This document shows positions 1 through 8,440 of a stretch of 30,807 bases of DNA, piece after piece (within the stretch, counting starts at the first letter, position 1; each line of letters opens with the position of its first letter). The position numbers were made by a program, and so were the translations under genes. The notes beneath the pieces are model-generated. The model ran no database searches. It was not told where the DNA came from and was given only the letters and a program-made list of their open reading frames with translations. The stretch comes from JAZDKP01 sp043802925 (GTDB lineage: Bacteria; Fibrobacterota; OXYB2-FULL-49-7; JAEUSG01). The DNA is taken from NCBI GenBank assembly GCA_043802925.1, contig JAZDKP010000141.1, positions 1-30,807 on the forward strand. The letters run 5' to 3'.

Positions 1-19
1 GGGGGGAAAGGGGGGTGAG
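1..19. repeat. Right half of dispersed CTCACCCC/GGGGTGAG palindrome, cut by window edge
   Basis: The first 19 bases (six G, AAA, six G, TGAG) are identical to the right arm of the intergenic element at 29304-29366. They are also the reverse complement of the left arm at 22872-22889, apart from the length of the G run. This is the right half of a dispersed palindrome whose left half lies outside the window. Confidence 0.6.
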
Positions 20-64
20 TTTGCATTAAAGATTAAGAACCCCCGCTGATTTTAAACTGGCATC

Positions 65-100
65 CCGGACCGTTCATTTCATTATTTTTTACAGGTCCGG
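65..100 (+). other. Inverted repeat upstream of sugar kinase
   Basis: CCGGACC (65-71) pairs with GGTCCGG (94-100) around a 22-nt AT-rich loop, 36 nt before the kinase start codon. A TATTAT at 114-119 could be a -10 element, but I see no convincing -35. The repeat could be an operator or a weak hairpin; the sequence alone does not decide. Confidence 0.3.
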
Positions 101-135
101 TTAAAACCCGTCCTATTATAGTGAAAGGAAACCGC

Positions 136-1215
136 ATGAAAATCGAACTCCGCAAAGACGCGGCCCACGCCCTCCTTGTGCCCACCAGCATGGGCGTGCG
201 CATCACCCCGCTGAACGGCCAGCCCGTTCACTGCAGCGACACTTTCTTCATGCAGGCCACCAGCGCCGAAACCAATGTGGCGAGCATTCCCGCCTACCTC
301 GGCCTGCCCGTCAAGGTGCTGACCGCCTTTGTCAAAGGAAGTCCCATCGCGCGGCTCATCAAGGACAACCTCGCAGGCCGCCATATGACGTACGAAGGGC
401 CCGAGATTGAACAGGGAGATCCGTGGGGCTACCGCCACCAGTTCAACATCGCGGACAGCGGCTACGGCTCACGGGGCCCCCGCGTGCAAAATGACCGTGC
501 CGGCGAAGTCGGCCGGTTGCTCAATGTAAAATACTTCGACCTGGACCGCATCTTCGGCAAAGAGGGCGTGCAGATTGTCCACCTCTCCGGTCTTATCGGC
601 GCCCTGTCGCCCGACACCAGCGCCTTCTGCCTCGCGCTTGCCCGCGCGGCCAAAAAACACGGAACGCGCATTTCGTTCGACCTCAACTACCGCGCCTCGT
701 TCTGGAAGGGGCGGGAAAAAGAGCTGGGCGAAATCTTCGCGGAAATCGCAAGCGTGTCCGACATCCTTGTGGGCAACGAGGAGGACTTTCAACTCTGCTT
801 AGGCATTGCAGGCCCGGAAGAGGGCGGCAAGGACCTGGCTAAAAAGCTGGACAGCTTCAAGGGCCTGATCAATAATGTAAAAAAAGCCTACCCCCACGCA
901 TCGGTGTTCGCCACCACGCTGCGCGAGGTCATCAACACCAACCGCCATCTCTGGGGCGCGATCATGGCCGAGGGCGCGGACTGGCATGTGGTGGAGCCGC
1001 GTGAGATCGCGGTCCTCGACCGTATCGGCGGGGGCGACGGCTTTGTGGGCGGCCTGCTCCATGCCATATTAAAGGAATGGGAGCCGGAAAAGTGGATCCA
1101 GTTCGGCTGGGCCAGCGGCGCGCTCGCCACCACCCACGTCACCGACTACGCGCAACCCGCGGACGAAGAGCAGGTCTGGAGCATCTGGAAGGGCAACGCG
1201 CGCGTCAGACGCTGA
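136..1215 (+). CDS. PfkB-family sugar kinase, 2-keto-3-deoxygluconate kinase-like
   Basis: This is a 359-aa cytoplasmic ribokinase-fold (PfkB) kinase. The N-terminal part has the substrate-side motif ETNVASIPAYLG. The C-terminal part has the family signature DRIGGGDGFVGG, with the catalytic-base Asp at about residue 301 in the anion-hole GGGD. Overall layout fits 2-keto-3-deoxygluconate kinases, which phosphorylate the end product of uronate and pectin breakdown, but another keto-sugar or fructose substrate is possible. The ATG at 136 is chosen over the GTG at 121 because AAAGGAA lies 7 nt before it. The 3' end overlaps that of the convergent exporter gene by 11 nt. Lyase-like secreted proteins nearby support a uronate role (inference). 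A short paralogous relic lies at 2418-2447. Confidence 0.8.
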   Translation: MKIELRKDAAHALLVPTSMGVRITPLNGQPVHCSDTFFMQATSAETNVASIPAYLGLPVKVLTAFVKGSPIARLIKDNLAGRHMTYEGPEIEQGDPWGYRHQFNIADSGYGSRGPRVQNDRAGEVGRLLNVKYFDLDRIFGKEGVQIVHLSGLIGALSPDTSAFCLALARAAKKHGTRISFDLNYRASFWKGREKELGEIFAEIASVSDILVGNEEDFQLCLGIAGPEEGGKDLAKKLDSFKGLINNVKKAYPHASVFATTLREVINTNRHLWGAIMAEGADWHVVEPREIAVLDRIGGGDGFVGGLLHAILKEWEPEKWIQFGWASGALATTHVTDYAQPADEEQVWSIWKGNARVRR

Positions 1216-2092
1216 CTTCCGCGGGCACTTTCTTTCCCTCTGTCAATATCCCCGCGCACGCGGCCAGGATCAGGACGCTGCCCGCGATTTCCGTCGCGGT
1301 CACGGGCTCGTGAAACAACACTACGCCTGCGGCCGTGTTCATGGCAGGGACCAGCAGTGAAATCAGCGCGCCGGTCGTGGCCGGCACCGTCCGGTACCCT
1401 TCGGTCATCAGCAACTGTCCCGCGGCAGCGAGGAGCCCCGCACCCACCAGCACCGCGGCAGCGGGCAGGCCTCCGACCGCGCCCGCACACCCGGCCGGTA
1501 CGACCGTGATCCAGAACCCGCCCAGGCACTGCGCAAAAAAGATGGCCTGCGTGGAATCCGTGTCGTGCAGTTTCTTCACGTAAACCACGGCGAGGCCGGA
1601 AAGCGCGGCGCCTAATATGACAAGCGGCTCGTACCGGAATCCGCCTGCGGCAGACACGGACCCGGCGTTAAACCCCTTCAACGTCAGCAATACCAGCCCT
1701 GCAAAAGCAGTAACGATACAGCCCGCCTTGCGTAGCGACATCCGCTCCCCCAGCATAAAAACGCTGAACAGCGCTGTGAACACCGGGTACGAATAGGTGA
1801 TCAGCGTACCCTTGGCCACGCCCAACTTGACGATGCCCAAGTACGAGAAGTAAATAGCGATACCGCCCACAATACCGCGCGTGAACAGCGCGGTCCGGTT
1901 GACGAACCTGAGCTCGAACAGGCCGGCCATGGCGCCCACGCAAAGAAGCGCGAGCCCGGTGGCGCAACGGAACAGGGTCAGCTGAAACGAATCGAGGCCC
2001 GCGCCCATCCGGATGATCACGGACATGACGCAAAACACCAGGCAGGAGAGAATGATGAAGCCAACACCGCGGCCGACAGCCCTGGAAAACAC
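1205..2092 (-). CDS. EamA/DMT-family inner-membrane transporter
   Basis: The product is 295 aa with about ten hydrophobic segments, in the two-times-five arrangement of EamA drug/metabolite transporters. The N-terminal half carries SVIIRMGAG and a Y-S-Y-P-V-F-T motif (ITYSYPVFTALFSVFMLGE) near its end, typical of the first EamA repeat. The second half ends ALISLLVPAMNTAAGVVLFHEPVT, typical of the second. The substrate cannot be read from sequence; family members export amino acids, nucleosides or other metabolites. A GTG start at 2092 is chosen because AAGGAGGTG lies just upstream (2097-2105); the longer frame to 2131 would bury that site. A long structured leader with a terminator-like hairpin precedes it. 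The 3' end overlaps the sugar kinase gene tail to tail. Confidence 0.85.
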   Translation of the reverse strand: MFSRAVGRGVGFIILSCLVFCVMSVIIRMGAGLDSFQLTLFRCATGLALLCVGAMAGLFELRFVNRTALFTRGIVGGIAIYFSYLGIVKLGVAKGTLITYSYPVFTALFSVFMLGERMSLRKAGCIVTAFAGLVLLTLKGFNAGSVSAAGGFRYEPLVILGAALSGLAVVYVKKLHDTDSTQAIFFAQCLGGFWITVVPAGCAGAVGGLPAAAVLVGAGLLAAAGQLLMTEGYRTVPATTGALISLLVPAMNTAAGVVLFHEPVTATEIAGSVLILAACAGILTEGKKVPAEVSV

Positions 2093-2139
2093 GGGACACC
2101 TCCTTGAAATATGAAAAACCCCATCCGGCAAAAAGAAAA

Positions 2140-2170
2140 GGCCCGCTGCCGGATGTTCCGGCTGCGGGCC
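2140..2170 (-). terminator. Terminator-like hairpin in the leader of the EamA transporter gene
   Basis: A 14-bp stem (2140-2153 with 2157-2170, one mismatch, 3-nt loop) rich in GC is followed on the minus strand by CTTTTCTTTTT. It lies about 35 nt upstream of the transporter's ribosome binding site and no minus-strand gene lies upstream, so it looks like a leader attenuator. The motif TCCGGCA or its complement occurs three times (2123-2130, 2147-2154, 2214-2222) and could form alternative helices. Confidence 0.5.
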
Positions 2171-2324
2171 ATGGCTGATTTCTTTTTCTTGAAAAGTCAG
2201 TTCATTTTACCCATTGCCGGACAAACGCCAATGCGCCAAAAGCTCTTTTTAAGCTTAAGTGCTTTTAGCGGATGCGAGGCGATCATAAGTCGGCGACGGT
2301 TGATCATATGGGTTTCTTTACAAT

Positions 2325-2353
2325 AAAATAACTAAATAGCATCCTACGCGCAA
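2325..2353 (-). promoter_or_regulatory. Possible promoter for the EamA transporter
   Basis: On the minus strand TTGCGC (2353-2348) is followed after 17 bp by TATTTT (2330-2325). If used, the transcript would have a leader of about 225 nt containing the hairpin at 2140-2170. The match is moderate and other AT-rich stretches nearby could serve instead. Confidence 0.3.
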
Positions 2354-2417
2354 AGGGAAAACGCACGAATTACGCGAGAAAACAATTGGAGTTTTCACGA
2401 ACCGCTAACGTTGACCA

Positions 2418-2447
2418 ATTGTGGGTGGCCTGCTCCACGCCATAATT
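2418..2447 (+). pseudogene. Short relic of a second PfkB sugar-kinase gene
   Basis: Bases 2421-2444 match 22 of 24 bases in the kinase gene at 1045-1068, the stretch that encodes VGGLLHAI after the catalytic Asp. Both differences are synonymous third-base changes (GGC/GGT and CAT/CAC), so it looks like a once-coding paralogue rather than a recent copy. I see no flanking similarity beyond a few bases on either side, so only this scrap remains. Confidence 0.45.
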
Positions 2448-2471
2448 AGATATTATCATCTTATAATACTG

Positions 2472-2501
2472 TTGACTAAAATGTGTGTCATTTTATATAA
2501 T
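2472..2501 (+). promoter_or_regulatory. Promoter of AAA/DUF4143 ATPase gene
   Basis: TTGACT (2472-2477) and TATAAT (2496-2501) are separated by 18 bp. The predicted transcription start is around 2507-2509, only 4-6 nt before the ATG at 2513, with no ribosome binding site, so the mRNA is probably leaderless or nearly so. Confidence 0.6.
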
Positions 2502-2512
2502 AACTTCATAGA

Positions 2513-3721
2513 ATGTCATATAATATGCCATATTTCGACAAATTACTTGAATTTAATGAACTTGCAAGAAAGGAAGTAGGAAAGTACTCCCTAAGGCGAT
2601 TTTTATATACAGCACTAGCCAAAGATAACGGAAGGCATTTCATCGGGATCGTAGGTCCCCGTGGAACCGGAAAGACTGTCTTATTGCGCCAGTTGCTTCT
2701 GGAAAAAGAGAACTCGTTTTATATTTCACTCGACGCAATTGATGAAATCGATTTATTTGAGGTCGCGTCGCGCCTCTCTACTGACTTCAAAATCCGCAAC
2801 CTATTAATTGACGAAGCGCATTTTTACGGGGATTTCAACAAGGTCATCAAAAAAATCTATGATTTTCTACCCGGTCTCCGGGTTATTTTCACAAGTTCCG
2901 TCTCACTCTCCGTATATGAATCCTCGCATGACCTCGGACGCCGGGTTATACTGCATCCTTTGTATCCGTTCTCTTTCGGGGAATATCTTTTGTTTAAAAC
3001 AAATAAGACCTTGCCCCGGTTGTCTCTGGAACAAATTATCGCGGGCGAATACCCTGGGGAATACTTGCTTCAATCATATCATTTCGAAAGTTATCTTCGC
3101 GGAGGCCTCATGCCTTTTGCCCTGGAGGAACCGGAACCACTTGTTTTGCTCAAAAATGTGCTCCATACAATCATCCATCGCGATATTCCGCATATAGGTA
3201 AAGTCACAATCCAGGAACTGCCCAGGATAGAAAAATGCGTGGCATTTATCGGCAAAGCCGCTGTGGAAGGAATCAATTATTCCTCCATCGCTTCCAATGT
3301 CGGGATTACCAGGTATAAAGCGGAAATATATACACAGTTGCTGAGGGACGCCTTTATCCTTCATCCGATCTTTCCGGAGGGCACCAATGTTCTGCGGGAG
3401 CCCAAAATACTCATGTGCCTGCCCTACCGGCTGCTTTTCCGTGAATACGATGATGCCATCGGCGGTCTTCGGGAGGATTTCTTTGCGGAAGTGATGCGCA
3501 TGAGGAACGTGAATTTTCATTATCTTAAAACGACACGCGGTGCAAAGACGCCGGATTTCTCATTGACCGTTGGTGATGAAAAGTATGTCTTTGAGATCGG
3601 CGGGAAGAACAAGGGGCGCGAGCAGTTCAAGGGCGTCGGGGCCATGAAGAAAATCATACTTTCGCATGGCGGCAAAACGGATGGAATCCGGCGCCCGCTG
3701 CATCTCATCGGATTTGTATAA
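2513..3721 (+). CDS. AAA-family ATPase with DUF4143-type C-terminal region
   Basis: The 402-aa protein has a Walker A GPRGTGKT (residues 48-55), a Walker B LLIDEAH (Asp100, Glu101) and a sensor-like segment VIFTSSVS. After it comes a middle wing typical of AAA_14/DUF4143 proteins (HPLYPFSFGEYLL). The C-terminal part, TPDFSLTVGDEKYVFEIGGKNKGREQFKG, resembles the PD-(D/E)xK-like tail common in this family. These are widespread accessory ATPases, often proposed to act in defence, toxin-like or mobile contexts, with no firm function. Base composition is lower in GC than in neighbouring genes, which suggests transfer. The start at 2513 has no Shine-Dalgarno sequence; an in-frame ATG at 2525 is an alternative. 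A second, divergent family member lies at 26500-27675. Confidence 0.85.
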   Translation: MSYNMPYFDKLLEFNELARKEVGKYSLRRFLYTALAKDNGRHFIGIVGPRGTGKTVLLRQLLLEKENSFYISLDAIDEIDLFEVASRLSTDFKIRNLLIDEAHFYGDFNKVIKKIYDFLPGLRVIFTSSVSLSVYESSHDLGRRVILHPLYPFSFGEYLLFKTNKTLPRLSLEQIIAGEYPGEYLLQSYHFESYLRGGLMPFALEEPEPLVLLKNVLHTIIHRDIPHIGKVTIQELPRIEKCVAFIGKAAVEGINYSSIASNVGITRYKAEIYTQLLRDAFILHPIFPEGTNVLREPKILMCLPYRLLFREYDDAIGGLREDFFAEVMRMRNVNFHYLKTTRGAKTPDFSLTVGDEKYVFEIGGKNKGREQFKGVGAMKKIILSHGGKTDGIRRPLHLIGFV

Positions 3722-3767
3722 ATCGAATAAAAAGAGTCCGAATGTGCAACCAATGGAAACGCATGTG

Positions 3768-3797
3768 TTGACAATCAATCTTTCCGGAATATATTAT
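3768..3797 (+). promoter_or_regulatory. Promoter of Asp-box protein-galK operon
   Basis: TTGACA (3768-3773) is followed by TATTAT (3792-3797, spacing 18) or the overlapping TATATT (3790-3795, spacing 16). The predicted start lies near 3803, leaving a leader of about 40 nt. This rules out the in-frame ATG at 3802 and supports the start at 3844. Confidence 0.6.
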
Positions 3798-3843
3798 TAT
3801 CATGAGAGGGGTTGTCCTGAGCTGGAGAAATCGGAGGCGTTTC

Positions 3844-5337
3844 ATGTATCAAAAATCCAAGTGTTTGTTTTTTCTATTCATCTTTCTGTCCACAGGATGG
3901 GCGGACACCATAGAAGTTAAAACAATTTTCAACCAGGGCGAATACGTCCCGGGCTGTTACGGAACGCTGACCAGAAGCTTACGTGGGCTGGTAGCGGCTT
4001 CAGACGGAAATCTTTTGCTTATGGATTGCCGAAATGAAGGAATGTATGCTATTTGTTCCAACGATGGTGGAAATTCCTGGACAACTCTTCAGGGAGGTTC
4101 CGGAATAACGGTAATCTCCCCAATCGCCAATAATATAGCGGAAAGCCATTATCTGGGATCAGACCCTGAAGGTAACGGATATTGTGCTTATATTTCCCAG
4201 TGCGCAGGCGGCAGCGGCCAAGACGCCACCCCCGGGCTGGAGCTTCATTTTAAGAAATTGACGAAAAATGGCGCGTCGTGGAGTCTCGGCAATCAAGTCG
4301 TCCTGGATACGAGAAGCGGTCACTGTCTAACCACAGGTCCTTTTTTCAAGGAACCTTCGGGCCGGCTCTGGTTTGCCGGGAATTTCATATTTGGAGGCCT
4401 GCTGTCAATTTATGCCAAATATTCCGATGACAGTGGCGCCACCTGGAATTACGCGAACCAAACCAATGGCCAGATAGCCTGCGAAACAAAAACAACGGGC
4501 GCTCAAGGCGCGTGGTATCAAAGCCTTTTTGTCCCCTATCGTGGATCCGTGGCATGTATTTATATGACCTATGAAGATGTTTATTGGACCTATCTTGACG
4601 GAAGCGGCTGGAGCACCTGCCAGCAGATTCCCTTTCATGGTGATTATTCCGAGGCGGCATTGGGTTCCGCCACAACCGACAACGACAGTAACCTTTACGT
4701 CTCGCTTTTTTGGAATGGCCTGGGAAAGGTGATAAAATGGGACGGCGTAAACTGGGCCAACACCGGTGCGGACTTTCCTTCGCAAGCCTTCATTGAAGCG
4801 TGCGGCAATACTATTGTCGCTTTTTATGCCGACAGCAATGAATTCTATTGCCGTAAATACAGCACCAACACCTGGGCCGATCCGGTCCTTGTCTCCACCG
4901 AAGCGCGCGCCATTACAAACAGGAAAATTATCGTTCCCCAGTTTGCCCCGGACAATTGCGCCTATGCCGTATATACCGACGGCCCGGGTTATGATCTTAA
5001 TGGAGGCTTCGTAAAATTGGCAAAAGTTAATTTGACAGGCGGAGCCGCAATCATTCAGAAGTCGGCGGATTCATTCAATGTCCGCGCTTTCCCCAATCCC
5101 TTCAATCCCAACCTGACGGTTTCCTATTCGGTGGCAACGCAAAACCGTCCGGCCGACGTCACCGTAACGATACTCAACGCAAAAGGCGAAGGGGTGGCCA
5201 CACTCGTCAGCGGCACCATGGATGCGGGAAAATACAAGGTGGTATGGAATGCTGAAAAGCAGGCTTCGGGCCTTTATTTTTGTTCCATTAATGTAAACGG
5301 CCAGACCCTGCTGAAAAAGGTGGTGTTACTTAAATAA
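3844..5337 (+). CDS. Secreted BNR/Asp-box repeat protein with type IX-like sorting domain
   Basis: The 497-aa product has a short signal peptide (hydrophobic CLFFLFIFLSTGWA). Two Asp-box motifs follow, SNDGGNSW (residues 72-79) and SDDSGATW (194-201), marking a beta-propeller of the sialidase/BNR superfamily. The last ~85 residues, from FPNPFNPNLTVSY to a C-terminal VVLLK, form a secretion sorting module of type IX substrates. It is probably exported and surface-bound or released, acting on or binding extracellular glycans. I cannot identify sialidase catalytic residues, so enzymatic activity is not claimed. GGAGG before the ATG at 3844 sets the start. galK follows after 7 nt, so the two are probably co-transcribed. 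Confidence 0.8.
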   Translation: MYQKSKCLFFLFIFLSTGWADTIEVKTIFNQGEYVPGCYGTLTRSLRGLVAASDGNLLLMDCRNEGMYAICSNDGGNSWTTLQGGSGITVISPIANNIAESHYLGSDPEGNGYCAYISQCAGGSGQDATPGLELHFKKLTKNGASWSLGNQVVLDTRSGHCLTTGPFFKEPSGRLWFAGNFIFGGLLSIYAKYSDDSGATWNYANQTNGQIACETKTTGAQGAWYQSLFVPYRGSVACIYMTYEDVYWTYLDGSGWSTCQQIPFHGDYSEAALGSATTDNDSNLYVSLFWNGLGKVIKWDGVNWANTGADFPSQAFIEACGNTIVAFYADSNEFYCRKYSTNTWADPVLVSTEARAITNRKIIVPQFAPDNCAYAVYTDGPGYDLNGGFVKLAKVNLTGGAAIIQKSADSFNVRAFPNPFNPNLTVSYSVATQNRPADVTVTILNAKGEGVATLVSGTMDAGKYKVVWNAEKQASGLYFCSINVNGQTLLKKVVLLK

Positions 5338-5344
5338 GCCCGCC

Positions 5345-6493
5345 ATGATTCAGAAACTGGTCCAAAACCATCAACAGAAATTCAACATGGCCCCCGATAA
5401 GAGGGTCTTCGCCCCGGGACGGGTGAACTTCATCGGCGAGCACACGGACTACAACGGCGGTTGGGTCATGCCGTTGGCGCTTGACAAGGGCATTTACGCC
5501 GCAGTTTCAAAGAACGGCTCCCGTCTGCTCCGCATCCAATCACTCGACTACAACGCATACGCCGAGTTTGACATTGATACCCTTAAGCCCGACACGGCGC
5601 TTACGTGGGCCAACGGCCCCAAAGGCATCGTGTCCGTCATCCGGGCAAACGGCCATACGATTGAAGGTTTCGACCTGACGCTCACGGGCAATATCCCTAT
5701 CGGCGCCGGCCTATCCTCCTCTGCCGCAGTCGAAGTGGCCGTGGGCTTTGCGGTCAAAGAATTGTTCGGACTCTCCTTTGACAATGTCGCGCTGGCGAAA
5801 ATGAGCCAAAAGGCGGAGCACGCGTTCACGGGTACAAAGTGCGGCATCATGGACCCGATGATTTCCGTGTTGGGCAAGGAAAAGATGCTGCTCACTCTCT
5901 CGTGCGCGGACCTGTCCTATTTATACAGCCCGTTGGAACTCGGCGACGCCGCGCTGCTGATCGTAAATTCGAAAGTGAAGCACCACCTCGCTGAAAGCGC
6001 GTACAATAAACGGCGCGAGGAATGCGCGGAAATCATGGACCTCCTGTGCAAAGCGGGCAATGGCCTCAAAAACCTGTCGGACTATTCTCTCGACGCCCTC
6101 AAGGCCGCGAATTCCCTGCTGCCCCCGGTGCTTTACCGCCGCCTGCATCATGTCCTGTCCGAAAACGAGCGGGTGCAACAGGTCTCGTACAAGCTCAAAG
6201 GGAAGAACCTGAAAGCCGTGGGCGAGCTCCTCACCCAGTCACACATCAGCCTTCGCGACAACTACGAAGTCTCATGCGAGGAGCTGGACTGGCTGGTGGA
6301 TAACGCGCTTGCCGTGACCGGCGTCTATGGCGCGCGCATGACCGGCGGCGGTTTTGGCGGGTGCGTGATTGTGCTGTTAAAGAAAAAGTCCCGAGACGTT
6401 TACAAGAAATCACTCGACGGCTACCGGGCGCGCTTCAATGTGTTGCCCGAAATTTACGAAGCCGTGCCCTCCGCGGGCGTCCGGGTGATTTGA
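5345..6493 (+). CDS. galK: Galactokinase
   Basis: The 382-aa cytoplasmic enzyme phosphorylates alpha-D-galactose with ATP to galactose-1-phosphate, the entry step of the Leloir pathway. All three GHMP motifs are visible: the galactokinase signature GRVNFIGEHTDYNGG near the N-terminus, the phosphate-binding loop PIGAGLSSSAAVEVA, and GGGFGGCVIVL near the C-terminus. The catalytic Asp sits in CGIMDP (about residue 170). Length is usual for the family. No clear Shine-Dalgarno sequence precedes the start, which lies 7 nt after the stop of the secreted Asp-box gene, so translation is probably coupled. Its place here suggests that galactose comes from the glycan handled by the upstream protein (inference). 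A large hairpin at 6563-6621 follows. Confidence 0.95.
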   Translation: MIQKLVQNHQQKFNMAPDKRVFAPGRVNFIGEHTDYNGGWVMPLALDKGIYAAVSKNGSRLLRIQSLDYNAYAEFDIDTLKPDTALTWANGPKGIVSVIRANGHTIEGFDLTLTGNIPIGAGLSSSAAVEVAVGFAVKELFGLSFDNVALAKMSQKAEHAFTGTKCGIMDPMISVLGKEKMLLTLSCADLSYLYSPLELGDAALLIVNSKVKHHLAESAYNKRREECAEIMDLLCKAGNGLKNLSDYSLDALKAANSLLPPVLYRRLHHVLSENERVQQVSYKLKGKNLKAVGELLTQSHISLRDNYEVSCEELDWLVDNALAVTGVYGARMTGGGFGGCVIVLLKKKSRDVYKKSLDGYRARFNVLPEIYEAVPSAGVRVI

Positions 6494-6562
6494 CGGCTCA
6501 TCCTCCCACGTGTCCACCGGCACGCCCCCTAGTTCCCGGCCGGACACGCTCCTTTAGCCCGT

Positions 6563-6621
6563 AGAGTCTGTATCGGCAACATCTACGTGAAAAACGTAGA
6601 TGTTGCCGATTTTCAGACTCT
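6563..6621. terminator. Strong bidirectional terminator hairpin
   Basis: A 17-bp perfect stem (6572-6588 with 6594-6610) around a GAAAA loop is extended, past a short bulge, by another 8 bp (6563-6570 with 6614-6621). It sits between the ends of galK and the convergent beta-helix gene. T-rich bases follow on the plus strand (TCTTATTTT). This is the most stable-looking structure in the window and probably stops transcription from both sides. Confidence 0.75.
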
Positions 6622-6641
6622 TATTTTCGGCCTTGGCCGAA

Positions 6642-8420
6642 TTAGCGAATCAGATATATCGTCTTGGAAAACTGAATCGTTTTATGCCTGAAACGGAGGA
6701 AATAGGGGCCGGCCGGCAACCGGGAACCGTCGTTTCCATTGCCGTTCCAATGGTTCACATGGTGTCCTTTGCTGATTTCCCCGTGGAAAACGCCGAATAC
6801 CATGCGCCCGTTCACGTCCCAAATGGTGAGCTCAAGGTGGTCGAGGTCTTTGTCAACGTCGTATTCGATGTTCACGCCGTTTGCGCCGCCGGGATTGGGC
6901 GACACCGAGGCCTCGATGGGCCGTATCATGGCGCGCAGCGTGCCGGAATTTTCGACCCGGCTGATGTCACTTTCCTCGTAAGCCCCGAATGTCGGCGTGC
7001 TTCCACGTGCCGTGCCGCCGGCGTCCACGGGATTGTCGAGATAACCTTTTGCCACGATGCTGTCCAGATGGTTGAGGCCGAAGGTCTGGCCGAGTTTCTG
7101 CACGTCGGCATTGGCGGCCGTCACCGCCACGCCCCGGCTCGTAATCGCGTTCTTTTTTAACCGGTAGTCATTGTTCGCCGTGTCCACGAAAATATCGTTG
7201 GCATTCACGTTGTCGAGCCGGAGGTTGTTGACCACGGTGTTGAAACCGGCCCACTGGATGTCGCGGAAGTACATCATCGGTTCCCGGCTGAAGGCCTTGA
7301 TGAACTGGATGCCCTGCACAAGGGTGGCTTCGTAGCTCGCAAAGGCCCCGCCGCTGATTTCGTACCAGAGGGAATCCATGTTCCAGATGTTGACGGAGAG
7401 GTTGTTCATCAGTACGTTGCCCACGCCGCAGGCCACAACGCCCGTGTCGGGCTGGTCGTTGCCCATCAGGTCCGCATTGGTCCTTGAGCGCCAGTTGCCC
7501 AGGACGGCCATGGGCGAGGAGTTGATGATGGTATTGTTGTAAACAAGGTTGTCGTTGCCATAGTTAACGGTAATCGCATGGTTGCTCCCCTTGCGGTCCG
7601 CGTTGCCCACGATGACGTTATTACGGAGGATGCACCCGAACGTCTCCACGGGCTTGCGGTCGGGCACCATGTAGGGGAGGTACATGGTTCCGCCTCCCAG
7701 GGAAAGGCCATAGCCGTTGATGTTCTTGGAGATGTTGTTCTCGATGATGCAATAGCGGGCCCCGCCCTTGATGAAGCCACCGTAGGCCCCGTTATAGTTC
7801 CAGAACGTGGCGGTGTCCTTATAGGAAATGTCGTGGAAATAGCAGTTGCGGATGACGTGGTAATCGCTTCCATCGATATTGCAGCCGTTCATATTGTTGC
7901 CGTTAAAGGGGCCGGCCATCCTCTCGGATTCATTATTCTCAAAAACCAGAAAATTGGCGTTGCCGGCAATTGTAGGTGAAAGGGAGACTTTGCACGGCGT
8001 TTCGTTGAGGTTGTAGAAATGGCAGTTGCGGACAATGGTGTAGGCTGCGCCGTTCGTTATTTGAAAGGAATGGATGCAGAGCGACTGGTCGATTACCAGG
8101 TTTTCGAAAGTGAAATAGGGATGGGTGAGGTGCCACCATTCACCCGAACCGCTGGAAGGCACGATGGTGACCGTGCCTTTTTGCGCGGCGCGTATGTATA
8201 TGCGCTGGTTCGCGGTCCCGCCCGCCCTGGAATATTTACAGCCCAGTATCGAACCCGTTGCGGCGCTGTAAAGGCCCGGCGCCAAAAGCACGGTATCGCC
8301 GGGAGCGGGTGTAAAGAGATTGTTGTTATAGGTGGACGTGGTCTGGGGCGTGATGTTGATGGTCACGGCCAACGAAGCCGTTACCAGCGCCAGCAGCAGG
8401 AATGAAATCAGCTTTTTCAT
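6642..8420 (-). CDS. Secreted right-handed parallel beta-helix protein with sorting domain
   Basis: The 592-aa protein starts with a clear signal peptide (MKKLISFLLLALVTASLA). The segment PGDTVLLAPGLYS is the usual entry to right-handed beta-helix polysaccharide lyases and related proteins. Repeating turns such as IVRNCHFYN, VIRNCYFHD, IIENNISKN, ILRNNVIVGN and VYNNTIINS follow, out to about residue 430. Chondroitinase B/alginate lyase-like (PL6) and poly-uronate-active families share this shape, but I cannot assign catalytic residues. The final ~90 residues (SVSPNPGG...LTIWDVNGR...YLIR) form a type IX-like sorting module. AAAGGA precedes the ATG. The gene lies 20 nt downstream of the 1028-aa secreted protein and is probably in the same operon, under the operator at 11620. 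Confidence 0.8.
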   Translation of the reverse strand: MKKLISFLLLALVTASLAVTINITPQTTSTYNNNLFTPAPGDTVLLAPGLYSAATGSILGCKYSRAGGTANQRIYIRAAQKGTVTIVPSSGSGEWWHLTHPYFTFENLVIDQSLCIHSFQITNGAAYTIVRNCHFYNLNETPCKVSLSPTIAGNANFLVFENNESERMAGPFNGNNMNGCNIDGSDYHVIRNCYFHDISYKDTATFWNYNGAYGGFIKGGARYCIIENNISKNINGYGLSLGGGTMYLPYMVPDRKPVETFGCILRNNVIVGNADRKGSNHAITVNYGNDNLVYNNTIINSSPMAVLGNWRSRTNADLMGNDQPDTGVVACGVGNVLMNNLSVNIWNMDSLWYEISGGAFASYEATLVQGIQFIKAFSREPMMYFRDIQWAGFNTVVNNLRLDNVNANDIFVDTANNDYRLKKNAITSRGVAVTAANADVQKLGQTFGLNHLDSIVAKGYLDNPVDAGGTARGSTPTFGAYEESDISRVENSGTLRAMIRPIEASVSPNPGGANGVNIEYDVDKDLDHLELTIWDVNGRMVFGVFHGEISKGHHVNHWNGNGNDGSRLPAGPYFLRFRHKTIQFSKTIYLIR

Positions 8421-8440
8421 GGAAATATCCTTTCTTTAAA

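Noticed and set aside
2107..2326. A 71-aa plus-strand frame in the leader of the EamA gene
   Set aside because: It runs through the hairpin, has no ribosome site and no domain; the region is better explained as leader RNA.
3802..3843. In-frame upstream start of the Asp-box protein
   Set aside because: The predicted transcription start is near 3803, and GGAGG precedes the ATG at 3844, which opens a clean signal peptide.
3844..5337. Naming the Asp-box protein a sialidase
   Set aside because: Asp boxes occur in many propellers, and I cannot see the arginine triad or catalytic Tyr/Glu pair.
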